A stretch of DNA of 64,000 nucleotides from Idiomarina piscisalsi (GCF_003987095.1 NZ_PIQA01000001.1:372001-436000); one strand, 5' to 3'. Shown: positions 18,026-27,924, numbered from the stretch's first letter. The notes: a model not told the origin generated them from the sequence alone. Numbers and translations: made by a program.

Positions 18026-19462
18026 ATGAGTCAAACTATTCCACAACAACCGAACGAATATAATATGAAGGTCGTCCGGCAGTTTACTGTCATGACCATT
18101 ATTTGGGGTATCGTCGGTATGGCGTTAGGTGTGTTAATTGCAGCCCAGCTCGTCTGGCCTGAACTTAACTTTAATACACCTTGGCTAACCTACTCACGTC
18201 TTCGCCCTCTTCATACCAACGCTGTTATTTTTGCGTTTGGTACTAGTGCGCTTTTTGCCACCTCTTATTACGTGGTGCAAAAAACCTGTAAAGTGAGTCT
18301 TTTCTCAGACAAACTTGCTGCCTTTACCTTCTGGGGTTGGCAAGCCGTTATTGTTGCAGCAGTTATTACGCTGCCGCTAGGTTTAACCAGTACCAAAGAA
18401 TACGCTGAGCTTGAATGGCCAATCGATATTCTTATCGCTATTGTCTGGATTGCTTACCTCATCGTATTTTTTGGGACATTAGCCATTCGTAAAACCTCGC
18501 ATATTTATGTTGCGAACTGGTTTTACGGCGGCTTTATTGTTGTTATTGCGATGCTCCATATCGTTAACAGTCTGGCAGTACCGGTAGACTTCACTAAGTC
18601 GTACTCTATGTACTCAGGTGCGGTCGATGCCATGGTTCAATGGTGGTACGGACACAACGCCGTTGGCTTCCTGCTGACTGCAGGTTTCCTGGGTATGATG
18701 TATTACTTCGTACCGAAACAAGCTGAGCGCCCTGTTTACTCGTATCGCTTATCTGTTGTTCACTTCTGGGCACTTATTTCACTGTATATTTGGGCTGGCC
18801 CTCACCACTTGCACTACACTGCACTACCTGACTGGACTCAGTCGGTTGGTATGGTCATGTCGGTTATCCTGTTCGTGCCATCTTGGGGCGGCATGATAAA
18901 CGGTATCATGACACTTTCAGGTGCTTGGCATAAATTGCGTACTGATCCAATCTTACGCTTCTTAATTGTGTCACTGTCGTTCTACGGCATGTCGACCTTT
19001 GAAGGTCCAATGATGGCAATTAAATCGGTTAACGCCCTGTCTCACTATACGGACTGGACGGTTGGTCACGTACACTCAGGCGCACTTGGCTGGGTTGCAA
19101 TGATCACCATTGGCTCTATGTACTACTTAGTACCTCGCCTGTTTAACCAAAAAGAAATTCACAGCATTAAATTAGTGAACGTGCATTTCTGGTTACACAC
19201 TATCGGTGTTGTTTTCTACATCGTCTCTATGTGGATTTCAGGTGTTATGCAAGGTCTAATGTGGCGTGCAACTAACTCTGACGGAACTCTCACCTACAGC
19301 TTTGTTGAAAGTGTTCAGGCGTCTTACCCGTTCTGGACTGGCCGCTTTATTGGTGGTGTCTTCATTGTCGTAGGTATGTTGTTAATGGCATATAACTGTT
19401 ATAAAACCATTCGTGCTGGCCGTCGTGAGACTGCCGCAGGCAACGTCGTACAAACAGCCTGA
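18026..19462 (+). CDS. ccoN: Cytochrome c oxidase cbb3-type, catalytic subunit I
   Basis: The heme-copper oxidase subunit that reduces oxygen at the b3-CuB site and pumps protons; inner membrane, about 12 TM helices, 478 residues. Metal-ligand segments are visible: [13 protein letters not shown] (low-spin heme histidine), [22 protein letters not shown] (CuB histidine with the cross-linked tyrosine on the next helix turn), [15 protein letters not shown] (the two CuB histidines) and [12 protein letters not shown] (heme histidines). It opens the ccoNOQP cluster. cbb3 enzymes have high oxygen affinity and serve low-oxygen respiration. Confidence 0.97.
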   Translation: MSQTIPQQPNEYNMKVVRQFTVMTIIWGIVGMALGVLIAAQLVWPELNFNTPWLTYSRLRPLHTNAVIFAFGTSALFATSYYVVQKTCKVSLFSDKLAAFTFWGWQAVIVAAVITLPLGLTSTKEYAELEWPIDILIAIVWIAYLIVFFGTLAIRKTSHIYVANWFYGGFIVVIAMLHIVNSLAVPVDFTKSYSMYSGAVDAMVQWWYGHNAVGFLLTAGFLGMMYYFVPKQAERPVYSYRLSVVHFWALISLYIWAGPHHLHYTALPDWTQSVGMVMSVILFVPSWGGMINGIMTLSGAWHKLRTDPILRFLIVSLSFYGMSTFEGPMMAIKSVNALSHYTDWTVGHVHSGALGWVAMITIGSMYYLVPRLFNQKEIHSIKLVNVHFWLHTIGVVFYIVSMWISGVMQGLMWRATNSDGTLTYSFVESVQASYPFWTGRFIGGVFIVVGMLLMAYNCYKTIRAGRRETAAGNVVQTA

Positions 19463-19473
19463 GGGGGAAGGAA

Positions 19474-20094
19474 ATGAGTCGCTTTAAACACGAATTTGTT
19501 GAAAAGAACTTAGGCTGGCTGTCTATTTTCATGATAATCGCAGTATCGATTGGTGGTTTGGTTGAAATTACACCGCTGTTATTTCAGAACCAGACTAACG
19601 AGCCTATTAAAGGCTTGAAGCCATACACTGCGCTTGAACTTGAAGGTCGTGACATTTATATCCGTGAGGGTTGTCACACTTGCCATAGCCAAATGATTCG
19701 TCCATTCCGTGCGGAAACCGAGCGCTATGGTCATTACTCATTAGCCGGTGAGCACGTATGGGAGTTCCCATTCTTGTGGGGCTCGAAACGTACAGGTCCT
19801 GATCTCGCTCGTGTCGGTGGACGTTATAGCGATGAATGGCATTATGTTCATTTAATGAACCCACGCAATGTAGTGCCTGAATCAAATATGCCAGCGTTCC
19901 CTTGGCTAGCTGAGAACACATTAACTGGCGAGAAAACTGCGAAGAAAATGGAAGTCATGCGTTCTCTTGGCGTTCCGTATACCGATGAAGACATCGCCGG
20001 CGCGAAAGAAGCTGTCCAGGGCGAAACTGAAATGAATGCACTTATTGCGTACCTTCAGTCGCTGGGCACCGCTCTTCAGCAGGCCGATAAATAA
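19474..20094 (+). CDS. ccoO: Cytochrome c oxidase cbb3-type, monoheme subunit II
   Basis: Carries electrons from CcoP to CcoN. A single N-terminal TM anchor (about 12-34) is followed by a periplasmic cytochrome c domain with CHTCH (Cys67, Cys70, His71) and a methionine ligand likely in the NMPAFPWL segment (about 138). 206 residues. GGGGAAGGA precedes the ATG. Its stop overlaps the ccoQ ATG by one base. Confidence 0.97.
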   Translation: MSRFKHEFVEKNLGWLSIFMIIAVSIGGLVEITPLLFQNQTNEPIKGLKPYTALELEGRDIYIREGCHTCHSQMIRPFRAETERYGHYSLAGEHVWEFPFLWGSKRTGPDLARVGGRYSDEWHYVHLMNPRNVVPESNMPAFPWLAENTLTGEKTAKKMEVMRSLGVPYTDEDIAGAKEAVQGETEMNALIAYLQSLGTALQQADK

Positions 20095-20279
20095 TGGATT
20101 ACGGAACTTGGCGCGGCGTGTTTAGCTTGGTCATTCTGGCAATTTTTATTGCCATTGTGTTCTGGGCTTTCAGCCGCCGCAGTAAAAAACAATTTGATGA
20201 AGCCGCCAACTCTATTTTTGAGGACGAGACTTCATCAACGACTAATAGCGACAAACCGGAGTCGAAGAAAGATGAGTAG
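20094..20279 (+). CDS. ccoQ: Cytochrome c oxidase cbb3-type, small subunit CcoQ
   Basis: A 61-residue single-TM protein (helix about 9-27, then a basic SRRSKK stop-transfer segment and an acidic, Ser/Thr-rich tail). CcoQ is thought to stabilise the oxidase. It starts within the ccoO stop and overlaps the ccoP start by 8 bases. Confidence 0.9.
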   Translation: MDYGTWRGVFSLVILAIFIAIVFWAFSRRSKKQFDEAANSIFEDETSSTTNSDKPESKKDE

Positions 20280-21225
20280 CTTCTGGAGTGCATGGATCAT
20301 TGTTTTAACGCTAGGCCTTTTATTCGTTCTTGTCTGGCTACTGCGTTGGAACATGAAAAACTACACACACATCGAAGAAGGTCAGGAAATGGACCACGAA
20401 TTCGATGGTATTGTAGAAATGAATAACCCTCTGCCTAAATGGTGGACGTATCTGTTTTGGGCGTGTTTTGCCTGGGGCTTTATATACTTAGCGCTGTACC
20501 CTGGCCTGGGTAACTTCCAGGGTCTACTGGGCTGGAAGAGCTCGAATCAGGATATCCAGTCATTGGAAGAGTCACGTCAGGCAATGCAGGCGTCTCAGGA
20601 CAATGGGATGATAGTAGAGTACGACCGCGCGGTACGTGATGCAGAAGAAAAGTACGGCCCCATCTTTGAAGCCTATGCTCAGCAACCTATTGAAGAGTTG
20701 GCTCATAACGAAGATGCGCTCGATGTAGGGCAACGCTTGTTCCTGCAAAACTGTGCTCAATGCCACGGCTCTAATGCTATGGGTGGTCAAGGCTTCCCTA
20801 ATTTAACGGACAATGATTGGCTGTATGGCGGAGAACCACATAACATCAAAACGTCTATTTTAGATGGTCGCCAAGGAAATATGGCTGCCTTTGGTGAGCA
20901 GTTTAGTGACCAGCAAATTACAGAGCTTGCTAACTATGTTGCAAGTCTAAGTGGTCGCGACCGTGACCCTGACTTGGTTGAAGCTGGCAAAGCAAACTTT
21001 GCGGTTTGTAGTGCCTGCCACGGTGCTGATGGTACCGGCAACCAGCAGTTGGGTGCACCTAACTTAACAGACAATGTCTGGCTTTACGGTGGCTCTATTA
21101 ATAAAATAGAAGAAACCATCAAATATGGTCGTAATGGCGTAATGCCTGCCTGGAAAGATATTCTGGGTGAGGATAAAATACACGTCATATCGGCTTATGT
21201 TTACTCGCTCTCTGACGACGAGTAA
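20272..21225 (+). CDS. ccoP: Cytochrome c oxidase cbb3-type, diheme subunit III
   Basis: Accepts electrons from soluble or membrane cytochrome c and passes them to CcoO. Two N-terminal TM segments (about 5-26 and 57-76) precede two cytochrome c domains with CAQCH (161-165) and CSACH (246-250); each is followed by an NLTDN-W-YGG repeat typical of CcoP. The frame is open further upstream, but the ATG at 20272 gives the family N-terminus (MSSFWSAWII) and has GGAG 10 bases before it, so I chose it. 317 residues. A strong terminator follows. Confidence 0.95.
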   Translation: MSSFWSAWIIVLTLGLLFVLVWLLRWNMKNYTHIEEGQEMDHEFDGIVEMNNPLPKWWTYLFWACFAWGFIYLALYPGLGNFQGLLGWKSSNQDIQSLEESRQAMQASQDNGMIVEYDRAVRDAEEKYGPIFEAYAQQPIEELAHNEDALDVGQRLFLQNCAQCHGSNAMGGQGFPNLTDNDWLYGGEPHNIKTSILDGRQGNMAAFGEQFSDQQITELANYVASLSGRDRDPDLVEAGKANFAVCSACHGADGTGNQQLGAPNLTDNVWLYGGSINKIEETIKYGRNGVMPAWKDILGEDKIHVISAYVYSLSDDE

Positions 21226-21239
21226 AAAGAAATCACAAG

Positions 21240-21261
21240 CCCCGCTACGGCGGGGTTTTTT
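21240..21261 (+). terminator. Terminator between ccoP and ccoH
   Basis: CCCCGC-TACG-GCGGGG followed by six T is a compact intrinsic terminator 14 bases after ccoP. It would separate abundant structural-subunit mRNA from the assembly genes downstream, with some read-through or a second promoter for the latter. Confidence 0.9.
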
Positions 21262-21275
21262 GTAAGAGGTTTACT

Positions 21276-21773
21276 ATGCAACAACCTTGGTATAAGCAGT
21301 TCTGGCCTTGGTTTCTCATCTCATTACCTGTCACCGTCATGATCGTTTGCGGAGTCATTATTTACCTATCCGTAAGTCAGGGAAACTTCTCAATGGTCGT
21401 TGATGACTATTACAAACGTGGCAAAACGATAAACGCTATTATTGAGCATGTCGAAGAAGCGCAACGGCGTAATATAAGCTTTGAGTTTACAGCTCAAAAC
21501 GGCTCATTTAAGTTACGGTACAGAACTGGAAAACCGGAAGAACTCAGTGCGTTAAAAGTGCACTTTGTTCACGCTACCCAAGCGTCAAAAGATTTCGACA
21601 TAATGATGACAGGCGGTGCGGACGGAACCTACCGAGCGGACATTCCGGAAAATATTGATGGTAAATGGACCATTACGGTTGAACCTTTCGATGGCGTATG
21701 GAAAGTCAGCGAAAAGTATCAGTTACCTAAGTCCGAATTTACCCCGCTACGCCCTCTTCTTTATGGCGTTTAA
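21276..21773 (+). CDS. ccoH: cbb3 oxidase assembly protein CcoH (FixH family)
   Basis: A membrane protein needed for late assembly of the cbb3 oxidase. One N-terminal TM helix (about 10-32) is preceded by an aromatic PWYKQFWPWF segment. VDDYYKRGKTIN (about 45-56) is the family signature, and a beta-sandwich periplasmic domain follows. 165 residues. AAGAGG precedes the ATG. It stands in the usual place between ccoP and ccoI, although the ccoG gene often found here is absent from the window. Confidence 0.88.
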   Translation: MQQPWYKQFWPWFLISLPVTVMIVCGVIIYLSVSQGNFSMVVDDYYKRGKTINAIIEHVEEAQRRNISFEFTAQNGSFKLRYRTGKPEELSALKVHFVHATQASKDFDIMMTGGADGTYRADIPENIDGKWTITVEPFDGVWKVSEKYQLPKSEFTPLRPLLYGV

Positions 21774-21776
21774 ACG

Positions 21777-24152
21777 ATGCAATGCTTTCACTGTTTACAG
21801 CCCGTTCCGAAAGGCGTTGACTTAACCGTCAGTTATAAAGGCGAAAAGCACGCTGTTTGTTGTGCGGGCTGTCAGGCCGTTGCCAATACCATTATTCAGC
21901 ATAACCTCGATGCCTATTATCAGCATCGCGATGAGCGACCATTAGAAACACCTTTATTGCCCGATGAGTTAAAGCAGCTAAGCCTATACGACCACCCAGA
22001 TATTCAAAAAGAGTTTATTCGGGACGCTGGTGACAATATTCAAATTGCCACCCTGACCGTTGAAAATATTACCTGTGGTGCTTGTGGCTGGCTAATAGAG
22101 CAAGAGCTGATGCGACTAAGCGGCATTCGAAAAGCGGTCGTGAATGTCAGTAGCCGACGTTTACAGGTTCATTGGGACGATGGTGCCCTAAAACTCAGTG
22201 AAATACTGCAAGCGCTTGCACGCATTGGCTATAAAGCGCTGCCTTTTCAACCTAACGAAGCAGAGCACCAGTACGAGAAACAGCGTAAGAGCTACATTAA
22301 ACGCTTAGGCGTTGCCGGCATTGCGACAATGCAAGTGATGATGGTGGCTTTTGGGCTTTATTTTGGTGTAGGCGGTGACTTGTCTGAGAGCCTTCAGCGT
22401 TTCCTATGGATTGTCAGTTTAGTCTTTGCAACACCCGTTATTTTGTATAGCGCTCAACCTTTTTATGCCGGCGCATTAAGAGGCCTGCAGGCCAGCAAGT
22501 TGAATATGGATATTCCGGTATCCATTGCCTTACTAGGTGCATACAGCGCTAGTGTGTACGCCACTATTACCAACACTGGAGAAGTTTACTTTGAGTCTAT
22601 CTCAATGTTTACGTTCTTCTTGTTGACTGGTCGCTTTCTTGAGCTACTAGCAAAAGAGCGAGCCTTACGCTTTGCAACCAACCGTTTAACCCTGCTGCCT
22701 AAATTAGCTATCCGTGAAACCGCTGACAGTACAGAAGAGGTAGCGGTTCGCCAACTAAAGGTTGGCGATGTTATTCGTGTTAAACCGGGAGAAACTTTGC
22801 CGGCAGATGGGCATTTGCTCAGTGACAAAGCGCAAGTGGATGAAAGTCTTCTGACCGGTGAAAGCCGCCCTGCTGTAAAAGTAAAAGGCGACAAAGTGGT
22901 TGCCGGTAGTTTAAACCAAAGCTCCCCTATTCGCGTGGAAGTGACAGAGGTGGCTCAGCAAACGGTGCTTGCCGGAATTATTGCCATGCAGGACGCAGCT
23001 TTAGCTGACAAACCCAAAGTACAACAAGTCATTGATAAAGTTGCAGGTTATTTCATTGCCGGCATTCTTTTAACCGCAACGGTTACCTTCTTAGCCTGGT
23101 GGTTCATCAACCCCGAACACGCATTGTGGGTAACCTTAGCCGTCCTTGTTGCCACCTGTCCTTGTGCGCTGTCGTTAGCTGCTCCAACCGCGCTAACCGG
23201 CATTATCCATCGTCTGAATAATGATGGCATCTTATTAAAGAATGCAGATGTTATTGAGTCAGTAAAAAACCTGAACACTGTATTTCTGGATAAAACCGGT
23301 ACCTTAACCGAAGGCAAGTTTCAATTAATTACCAAGCTTGATCACACTAATAACACGCACAACGATGCATTAGCCGCGGGTCTTGAAAGTCATTCAGAGC
23401 ATCCTATTGCAGCGCCATTGAAGTTACTTTCAGAGCAACCTATGGCTTTTAATAGTGTCGAAAATTATCAGGGACTTGGGTTAGAAGGAATAGCAGAGGG
23501 TATTCGCTACCGCATCGGCAGCCGTGCTTTCATTCAACAGTGGCACCCACAGTACCAACCTAATGGCGAGCACCAGGTTGTTCTTGCGAACGAATCTGAG
23601 GTTTTAGCCGAATATCATGTTGATGATCAACTTCGGCCAGAGGCAAAAGAAACAATAACAACCCTTCAGCAGCAAGGATATAACCCAGTTATTGTCAGTG
23701 GAGACAGTAAAGACAGAGTGGAACCTGTTGCTCACTCGCTGGGTATCAAGGAGTGGCACCATGACACAAAACCGGAAGACAAGCTGAGTTTAATAACTGA
23801 CGCGCAGAGAAACGGTCATACGGTCTGGATGATTGGTGATGGCATCAACGATAGCCCGGTTCTTGCGCAAGCTGATCTTTCCATGACATTTTCCAATGCC
23901 TCAGATCTGGCTCAGACATCGGCCGATGTTATTTTAATGGGCGAGTCACTTTGGCAAATTGAAACGGTGATAAAAGGTGCGACAAAAGTACGCAGCATTA
24001 TGCGGCAGAATTTTATCTGGGCATTGTTGTATAATGTCAGTGTATTACCATTTGCAGCGTTTGGCTTTGTTGCGCCGTGGGCTGCTGCTTTAGGGATGTC
24101 GTTAAGCTCCCTGCTGGTTATCGCCAATTCATTAAGGCTATACAAGAAATGA
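21777..24152 (+). CDS. ccoI: Copper-translocating P-type ATPase CcoI
   Basis: Exports copper for maturation of the cbb3 active site. A cysteine-rich N-terminal metal site (CFHCLQ near residue 3 and CCAGC near 30) is followed by a heavy-metal-associated domain with TCGACGW (about 98-104). Transmembrane helices, the actuator loop LTGESRP, the intramembrane CPC metal site (TCPCALSLAAPTAL), the phosphorylation motif DKTGTLTEG and the hinge GDGINDSPVLAQADL are all present. 791 residues, no defect seen. It begins 3 bases after ccoH and ends overlapping ccoS by 4 bases. Confidence 0.95.
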   Translation: MQCFHCLQPVPKGVDLTVSYKGEKHAVCCAGCQAVANTIIQHNLDAYYQHRDERPLETPLLPDELKQLSLYDHPDIQKEFIRDAGDNIQIATLTVENITCGACGWLIEQELMRLSGIRKAVVNVSSRRLQVHWDDGALKLSEILQALARIGYKALPFQPNEAEHQYEKQRKSYIKRLGVAGIATMQVMMVAFGLYFGVGGDLSESLQRFLWIVSLVFATPVILYSAQPFYAGALRGLQASKLNMDIPVSIALLGAYSASVYATITNTGEVYFESISMFTFFLLTGRFLELLAKERALRFATNRLTLLPKLAIRETADSTEEVAVRQLKVGDVIRVKPGETLPADGHLLSDKAQVDESLLTGESRPAVKVKGDKVVAGSLNQSSPIRVEVTEVAQQTVLAGIIAMQDAALADKPKVQQVIDKVAGYFIAGILLTATVTFLAWWFINPEHALWVTLAVLVATCPCALSLAAPTALTGIIHRLNNDGILLKNADVIESVKNLNTVFLDKTGTLTEGKFQLITKLDHTNNTHNDALAAGLESHSEHPIAAPLKLLSEQPMAFNSVENYQGLGLEGIAEGIRYRIGSRAFIQQWHPQYQPNGEHQVVLANESEVLAEYHVDDQLRPEAKETITTLQQQGYNPVIVSGDSKDRVEPVAHSLGIKEWHHDTKPEDKLSLITDAQRNGHTVWMIGDGINDSPVLAQADLSMTFSNASDLAQTSADVILMGESLWQIETVIKGATKVRSIMRQNFIWALLYNVSVLPFAAFGFVAPWAAALGMSLSSLLVIANSLRLYKK

Positions 24153-24367
24153 GTGTTATCTACGCATTAATTCCAGTAGCGATTATTTTCGTTATTATTG
24201 CCATCGCCGTTTTCTTCTGGGCTGTTCGCTCCGATCAGTTTGAAGACATTGAGCGACAAGGCCTGAATATTTTAATGGATGACGACAAGCCTAACAGCAC
24301 CGATAACAAACCGCCTCAGGACCAAGCTGACAAAGAGCAAGAAAGTGATAATGACGCAAAGCGCTGA
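24149..24367 (+). CDS. ccoS: cbb3 oxidase maturation protein CcoS
   Basis: A 72-residue protein with one TM helix (about 4-24) followed by the family segment FFWAVRSDQFEDIERQG and a polar, acidic tail. CcoS is needed for insertion of cofactors into the oxidase. The frame is open upstream, but the ATG at 24149, inside the ccoI stop (ATGA), gives the canonical MSVIYALIP start. It overlaps the next gene by 17 bases. Confidence 0.92.
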   Translation: MSVIYALIPVAIIFVIIAIAVFFWAVRSDQFEDIERQGLNILMDDDKPNSTDNKPPQDQADKEQESDNDAKR

Positions 24368-25022
24368 TTATATAACGGCCCTGATGATGGGCTTAGCCGG
24401 TGCCGGGCACTGCCTGGTAATGTGCGGTGGCATAGCCAGTGCAATTGGCGTTCGCTCTAAGCCTTATATTGTCTGGGTTTATAATTTTGGGCGCGTTGCC
24501 TCTTATGTTTTGATTGGGGCGCTGGTAGGCGCAGCCATAGGTTTAATATCTCCCGATGGTTCATACACCACCGTGGTACTTCGTTGGCTTGCTGCACTGT
24601 TTTTATTGCTGCTTGGCTTATACTTTACCGGCTGGTTCTCTGGCCTGGTTTATATTGAGAAGTTAGCGTCGCCGCTATGGCGAAAAATTCAGCCGCTCGC
24701 AGGGCGTTTGAAGAACAACCAAGGTGTTTTGAATACTTTTCTGGCCGGCGCATTATGGGGCTGGCTTCCCTGCGGAATGGTTTATACAGCACTGAGCTGG
24801 GCGGCAATTAGTGGCACGGCTCAGGGCGGTGCGTTAACTATGGCATTTTTTGGGCTAGGTACCCTGCCCGCAATGATAGCCGCCGGTCATTTTAGCCAGT
24901 TCCTGCATAACTTTTTAAAAGCCCGAGGTGTTCGCACCGCTATGGGTATTCTTCTTATTGTTTATGCACTTTGGAGTTTCGTGACACTGATCAAACCTTT
25001 TTTCCATTCAGCTGGTCATTAA
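24351..25022 (+). CDS. TauE/SafE-like (DsbD_2 type) membrane protein of the cco cluster
   Basis: A polytopic inner-membrane protein of 223 residues with about six TM helices. The first helix carries GHCLVMCGG, a pair of cysteines in the membrane typical of this family, and a later helix has GWLPCGMVYTALSWA with another cysteine. Genes of this type accompany ccoNOQP in many gammaproteobacteria and are suspected to help copper or thiol handling in oxidase assembly; the exact role is not established. I chose the ATG at 24351 rather than an upstream in-frame start because it gives the expected N-terminus. Confidence 0.8.
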   Translation: MTQSADYITALMMGLAGAGHCLVMCGGIASAIGVRSKPYIVWVYNFGRVASYVLIGALVGAAIGLISPDGSYTTVVLRWLAALFLLLLGLYFTGWFSGLVYIEKLASPLWRKIQPLAGRLKNNQGVLNTFLAGALWGWLPCGMVYTALSWAAISGTAQGGALTMAFFGLGTLPAMIAAGHFSQFLHNFLKARGVRTAMGILLIVYALWSFVTLIKPFFHSAGH

Positions 25023-25101
25023 AGGCTTCAAATTCGCTATTCATCAGCTATTCTTAGATAAAGAAACATGACTTTAGTCGCGTTCACATTAAGGAATAAA
25101 A

Positions 25102-26031
25102 ATGAATAGCTTTAATAAGTTACTGGTCGTTTTAGACCCTGCTGATGAACAACATAAAGCGCTCAAACGCGCGCTACACATGGCGCGACTCAACCCTGAC
25201 TGTAAACTCACGTTATTTCTTTCTATTTACGACTTTTCGTATGAAATGACAACGATGCTGTCGAGTGAAGAGCGTGATATTATGCGCTCCAACCTAATTG
25301 CTGACAGAAAAGCCTGGATTGATGACCTGCTCAGTGAGTTTGACACTGACAACATGCAAATCGAAAAAGAGGTTGTTTGGCATAACCGTCCTTTTGAAGC
25401 CATTATTGAAGAGGTTTTGAAAAATAACCATGAGCTTCTGATTAAAGGCACCCAAGTGAGTCCAAGCTTTCAGAACCTTCTCTTTACACCAACAGATTGG
25501 CATTTATTGAGAAAAGCGCCTTGTGCCGTGTTATTGGTGAAAGAACACGAGTGGCCAAGCCATGGTCAAATTATAGCAGCTGTCCACACGGGCTCAGAAG
25601 AAGAGCATCACAAAAAGCTTAACAAACGAATAATTGAGCATGCCCAGGCAATGAGTAAAACACTCGATGCCAGTGTTCATTTAGTCAATGCTTATCCCAG
25701 TGCGCCGGTGAATATCGCTGTCGAAATTCCTGAGTTCGATGTGACAGAATACTCTGATGCACTGGAACAACACCACATTAATAGAATGGCGGCATTAGGT
25801 CGTGAGTTTGGTATATCCACTCATGCGCAGCACCTCTCTCAAGGCTTGCCAGAGCAAGTGATACCAGAATTCGCCAAACAACTGGACGCTGAACTTGTTG
25901 TGCTTGGTACTATCGGCCGTACCGGCATTAGCGCTGCCCTACTCGGCAATACCGCAGAGCATGTGCTTGACCAAATAAACTGTGACGTACTGGCTATAAA
26001 ACCGGAAGATTTTAAATGCCCTCTCGCTTGA
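25102..26031 (+). CDS. uspE: Universal stress protein UspE (tandem Usp domains)
   Basis: A 309-residue cytoplasmic protein with two Usp domains: residues about 4-148 (KLLVVLDPADEQ to CAVLLVKE) and about 155-302. The second has the ATP-binding type GTIGRTGISAALLGNTAEHVL. In E. coli UspE affects motility, adhesion and stress survival. In many relatives fnr is the next gene upstream; here only 79 bases separate it from the cco cluster and no fnr is present. Confidence 0.92.
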   Translation: MNSFNKLLVVLDPADEQHKALKRALHMARLNPDCKLTLFLSIYDFSYEMTTMLSSEERDIMRSNLIADRKAWIDDLLSEFDTDNMQIEKEVVWHNRPFEAIIEEVLKNNHELLIKGTQVSPSFQNLLFTPTDWHLLRKAPCAVLLVKEHEWPSHGQIIAAVHTGSEEEHHKKLNKRIIEHAQAMSKTLDASVHLVNAYPSAPVNIAVEIPEFDVTEYSDALEQHHINRMAALGREFGISTHAQHLSQGLPEQVIPEFAKQLDAELVVLGTIGRTGISAALLGNTAEHVLDQINCDVLAIKPEDFKCPLA

Positions 26032-26052
26032 TGCGAACCGCTTAGGTATAAT
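26028..26052 (+). promoter_or_regulatory. Candidate ttcA promoter
   Basis: A perfect -10 hexamer TATAAT (26047-26052) precedes ttcA. The -35 region is poor; the nearest TTGATG (26028-26033) is only 13 bases away. The leader would be about 35 bases. Confidence 0.4.
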
Positions 26053-26093
26053 CCGCGCGTTATTTTAAGCAAGTCGGGTAAACGGGAGCCATA

Positions 26094-27011
26094 ATGGCAA
26101 ACAGCAGTCAGTACAGCTTCAATAAATTACAGAAGCGAATTCGCCGGGAAACCGGTAAAGCCATTCAGGATTTTGGCATGATTGAAGACGGTGATCATAT
26201 TATGGTTTGCCTGTCCGGCGGTAAAGACAGCTATACGTTGTTAGATACCCTTATGTATCTTCAACGTGTTGCGCCTATTAAGTTCTCTCTCGTTGCCGTG
26301 AACCTCGATCAAAAGCAGCCAGGGTTTCCTGAGCACGTTCTGCCAAATTATCTGGATTCACTAGACGTTGACTATAAAATTGTAGAAGAAGACACCTATA
26401 GCATCGTCAAAGACAAAATCCCTGAAGGCAAAACAACTTGCTCGCTATGCTCTCGCTTGCGACGTGGGATATTGTATCGAACGGCGAAAGAGCTAAAGGC
26501 CACCAAAATAGCGCTGGGTCATCATCGCGATGATATGATCGAAACCCTGTTTTTGAACCTGTTTCACGGCGGCAAGCTAAAATCAATGCCCCCAAAACTT
26601 GCCAGTGATAACGGCGAGCATGTTGTCATTCGACCGCTTGCGTATAACAAAGAAAAAGACATTGAGCAGTACTCGCAAGCCATGGAATTCCCTATTATTC
26701 CGTGTAACTTGTGCGGATCTCAGGAAAACTTGCAGCGCAAACAAATAAAACAAATGCTAAACCAGTGGGATAGACAGTTCCCGGGGCGTGTCGAAAGTAT
26801 TTTTACCGCCATGCAGAATGTGGCTCCGTCACATTTGGCTGACAATAACCTCTTCGATTTTCTGTCTGTCATAGCAGACGGTGTTGCTAAAGAAGACGGC
26901 GACAAAGCTTTTGATGACGAGCCTATTCAGAATAAGCAGTTTGTAGCGCCCAATGATTATGAAGATGGCAATTCCGGCGTGCAGAGCATAAGTATTAAAC
27001 AGCTGGCCTAA
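26094..27011 (+). CDS. ttcA: tRNA 2-thiocytidine(32) synthetase TtcA
   Basis: Thiolates C32 of certain tRNAs using ATP activation and an iron-sulfur cluster. The 305-residue protein has the PP-loop [12 protein letters not shown] (about 42-53), the CSLC pair (about 114-117), the [15 protein letters not shown] segment and the second cysteine CNLC (about 203-206). Start at ATG with GGGAG upstream. A terminator follows at once. Confidence 0.96.
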   Translation: MANSSQYSFNKLQKRIRRETGKAIQDFGMIEDGDHIMVCLSGGKDSYTLLDTLMYLQRVAPIKFSLVAVNLDQKQPGFPEHVLPNYLDSLDVDYKIVEEDTYSIVKDKIPEGKTTCSLCSRLRRGILYRTAKELKATKIALGHHRDDMIETLFLNLFHGGKLKSMPPKLASDNGEHVVIRPLAYNKEKDIEQYSQAMEFPIIPCNLCGSQENLQRKQIKQMLNQWDRQFPGRVESIFTAMQNVAPSHLADNNLFDFLSVIADGVAKEDGDKAFDDEPIQNKQFVAPNDYEDGNSGVQSISIKQLA

Positions 27012-27034
27012 AAAAGCCCCTTTCGGGGCTTTTT
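27012..27034. terminator. Bidirectional terminator between ttcA and bax
   Basis: AAAAGCCCC-TTTC-GGGGCTTTT is symmetrical with A and T runs on both sides, so it can stop both converging transcripts. Confidence 0.9.
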
Positions 27035-27050
27035 GTAATTCTAATGGAAG

Positions 27051-27902
27051 TTATTGAGGAGCAGCTTCGCTACTTGTTTCAGTGTCCAGCTCTTGGCGCA
27101 CTTCATTAACAATAGGACGGTTAATCCGTATCATTGCACGTAACTCTTCAATGTATTCATCACCACGTTCAGAATAACTTTCCAAACCGACAATTAAGTC
27201 ATTTGCCGTTATATCTTCATTATCTAAACGCTTCTGCTCACGCAATAAACGTAAGTCTAAGTATGCGCCGTGGGTATTAATGTTTCGCATATAGCTTTTT
27301 ACGGACTCATTGACTGAGTCAAACTTAGCCACTTCATGACGGCCGTCTTCGCCGCGCCCGGTCGGCACAAGCCCACAACCTTTTACGTAACACCATTGAC
27401 CAAATAAGTTAAGACCCATACGGGAGAAGCGCGAGGTTCCCCAACCCGATTCGTTAGCAGCCTGAACCAGCACCATCATTTCAGGAATGATGTCCATACG
27501 ACGTTTCAACAAGCCGAATAAGTTGTCATCAATAGCTATGTCTTCTTCTAAACGATAATATTCGATCCACTCATCAATTTTTTGCTTATCGTCTGCGGTT
27601 AAGCGGCCTTCCTGAAAACGCCCATAAACGTCTTTTAGATAAGCTCGCTCATGCAATATGCGAATGTTCTCCGCTTCAACCATAGGCAGCAAAAAGCGAA
27701 AAAACGCCTCTTTTTTCTCCGACACATCTGTCATTGCCGAAAATTCTGGCATGCTTGTTTTTATCTCAACATTGGGAATAGGCGGTAAGTGAGCAGTAAC
27801 CGAAGTATCTCCCTTTTTAAGAGAACCTTTTGGAATAAACCAAGGCGTTAACAGCGCCGCAACACATAAAATAATAAATAAAATTATCGTAGCTATTCGC
27901 AT
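27051..27902 (-). CDS. bax: Bax-like glucosaminidase-domain protein
   Basis: A membrane-anchored protein of 283 residues: one N-terminal TM/signal anchor (about 2-20), then a glucosaminidase (lysozyme-like) domain. The segment VLVQAANESGWGTSRFSRMGLNLFGQW holds the catalytic glutamate of the family, and YMRNINTHGAYLDLR is also typical. It likely cuts or binds peptidoglycan in the periplasm. It follows the membrane-protein gene by 22 bases, so the two form an operon. The name rests on similarity to E. coli Bax. Confidence 0.85.
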   Translation of the reverse strand: MRIATIILFIILCVAALLTPWFIPKGSLKKGDTSVTAHLPPIPNVEIKTSMPEFSAMTDVSEKKEAFFRFLLPMVEAENIRILHERAYLKDVYGRFQEGRLTADDKQKIDEWIEYYRLEEDIAIDDNLFGLLKRRMDIIPEMMVLVQAANESGWGTSRFSRMGLNLFGQWCYVKGCGLVPTGRGEDGRHEVAKFDSVNESVKSYMRNINTHGAYLDLRLLREQKRLDNEDITANDLIVGLESYSERGDEYIEELRAMIRINRPIVNEVRQELDTETSSEAAPQ

Positions 27903-27924
27903 ATTTTTCCTCAGGAAAATAATC

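Noticed and set aside
20149-20271. N-terminal extension of ccoP
   Set aside because: The in-frame ATG at 20149 lies inside ccoQ and would put a basic, non-family segment before the TM helix; ATG 20272 has a ribosome site.
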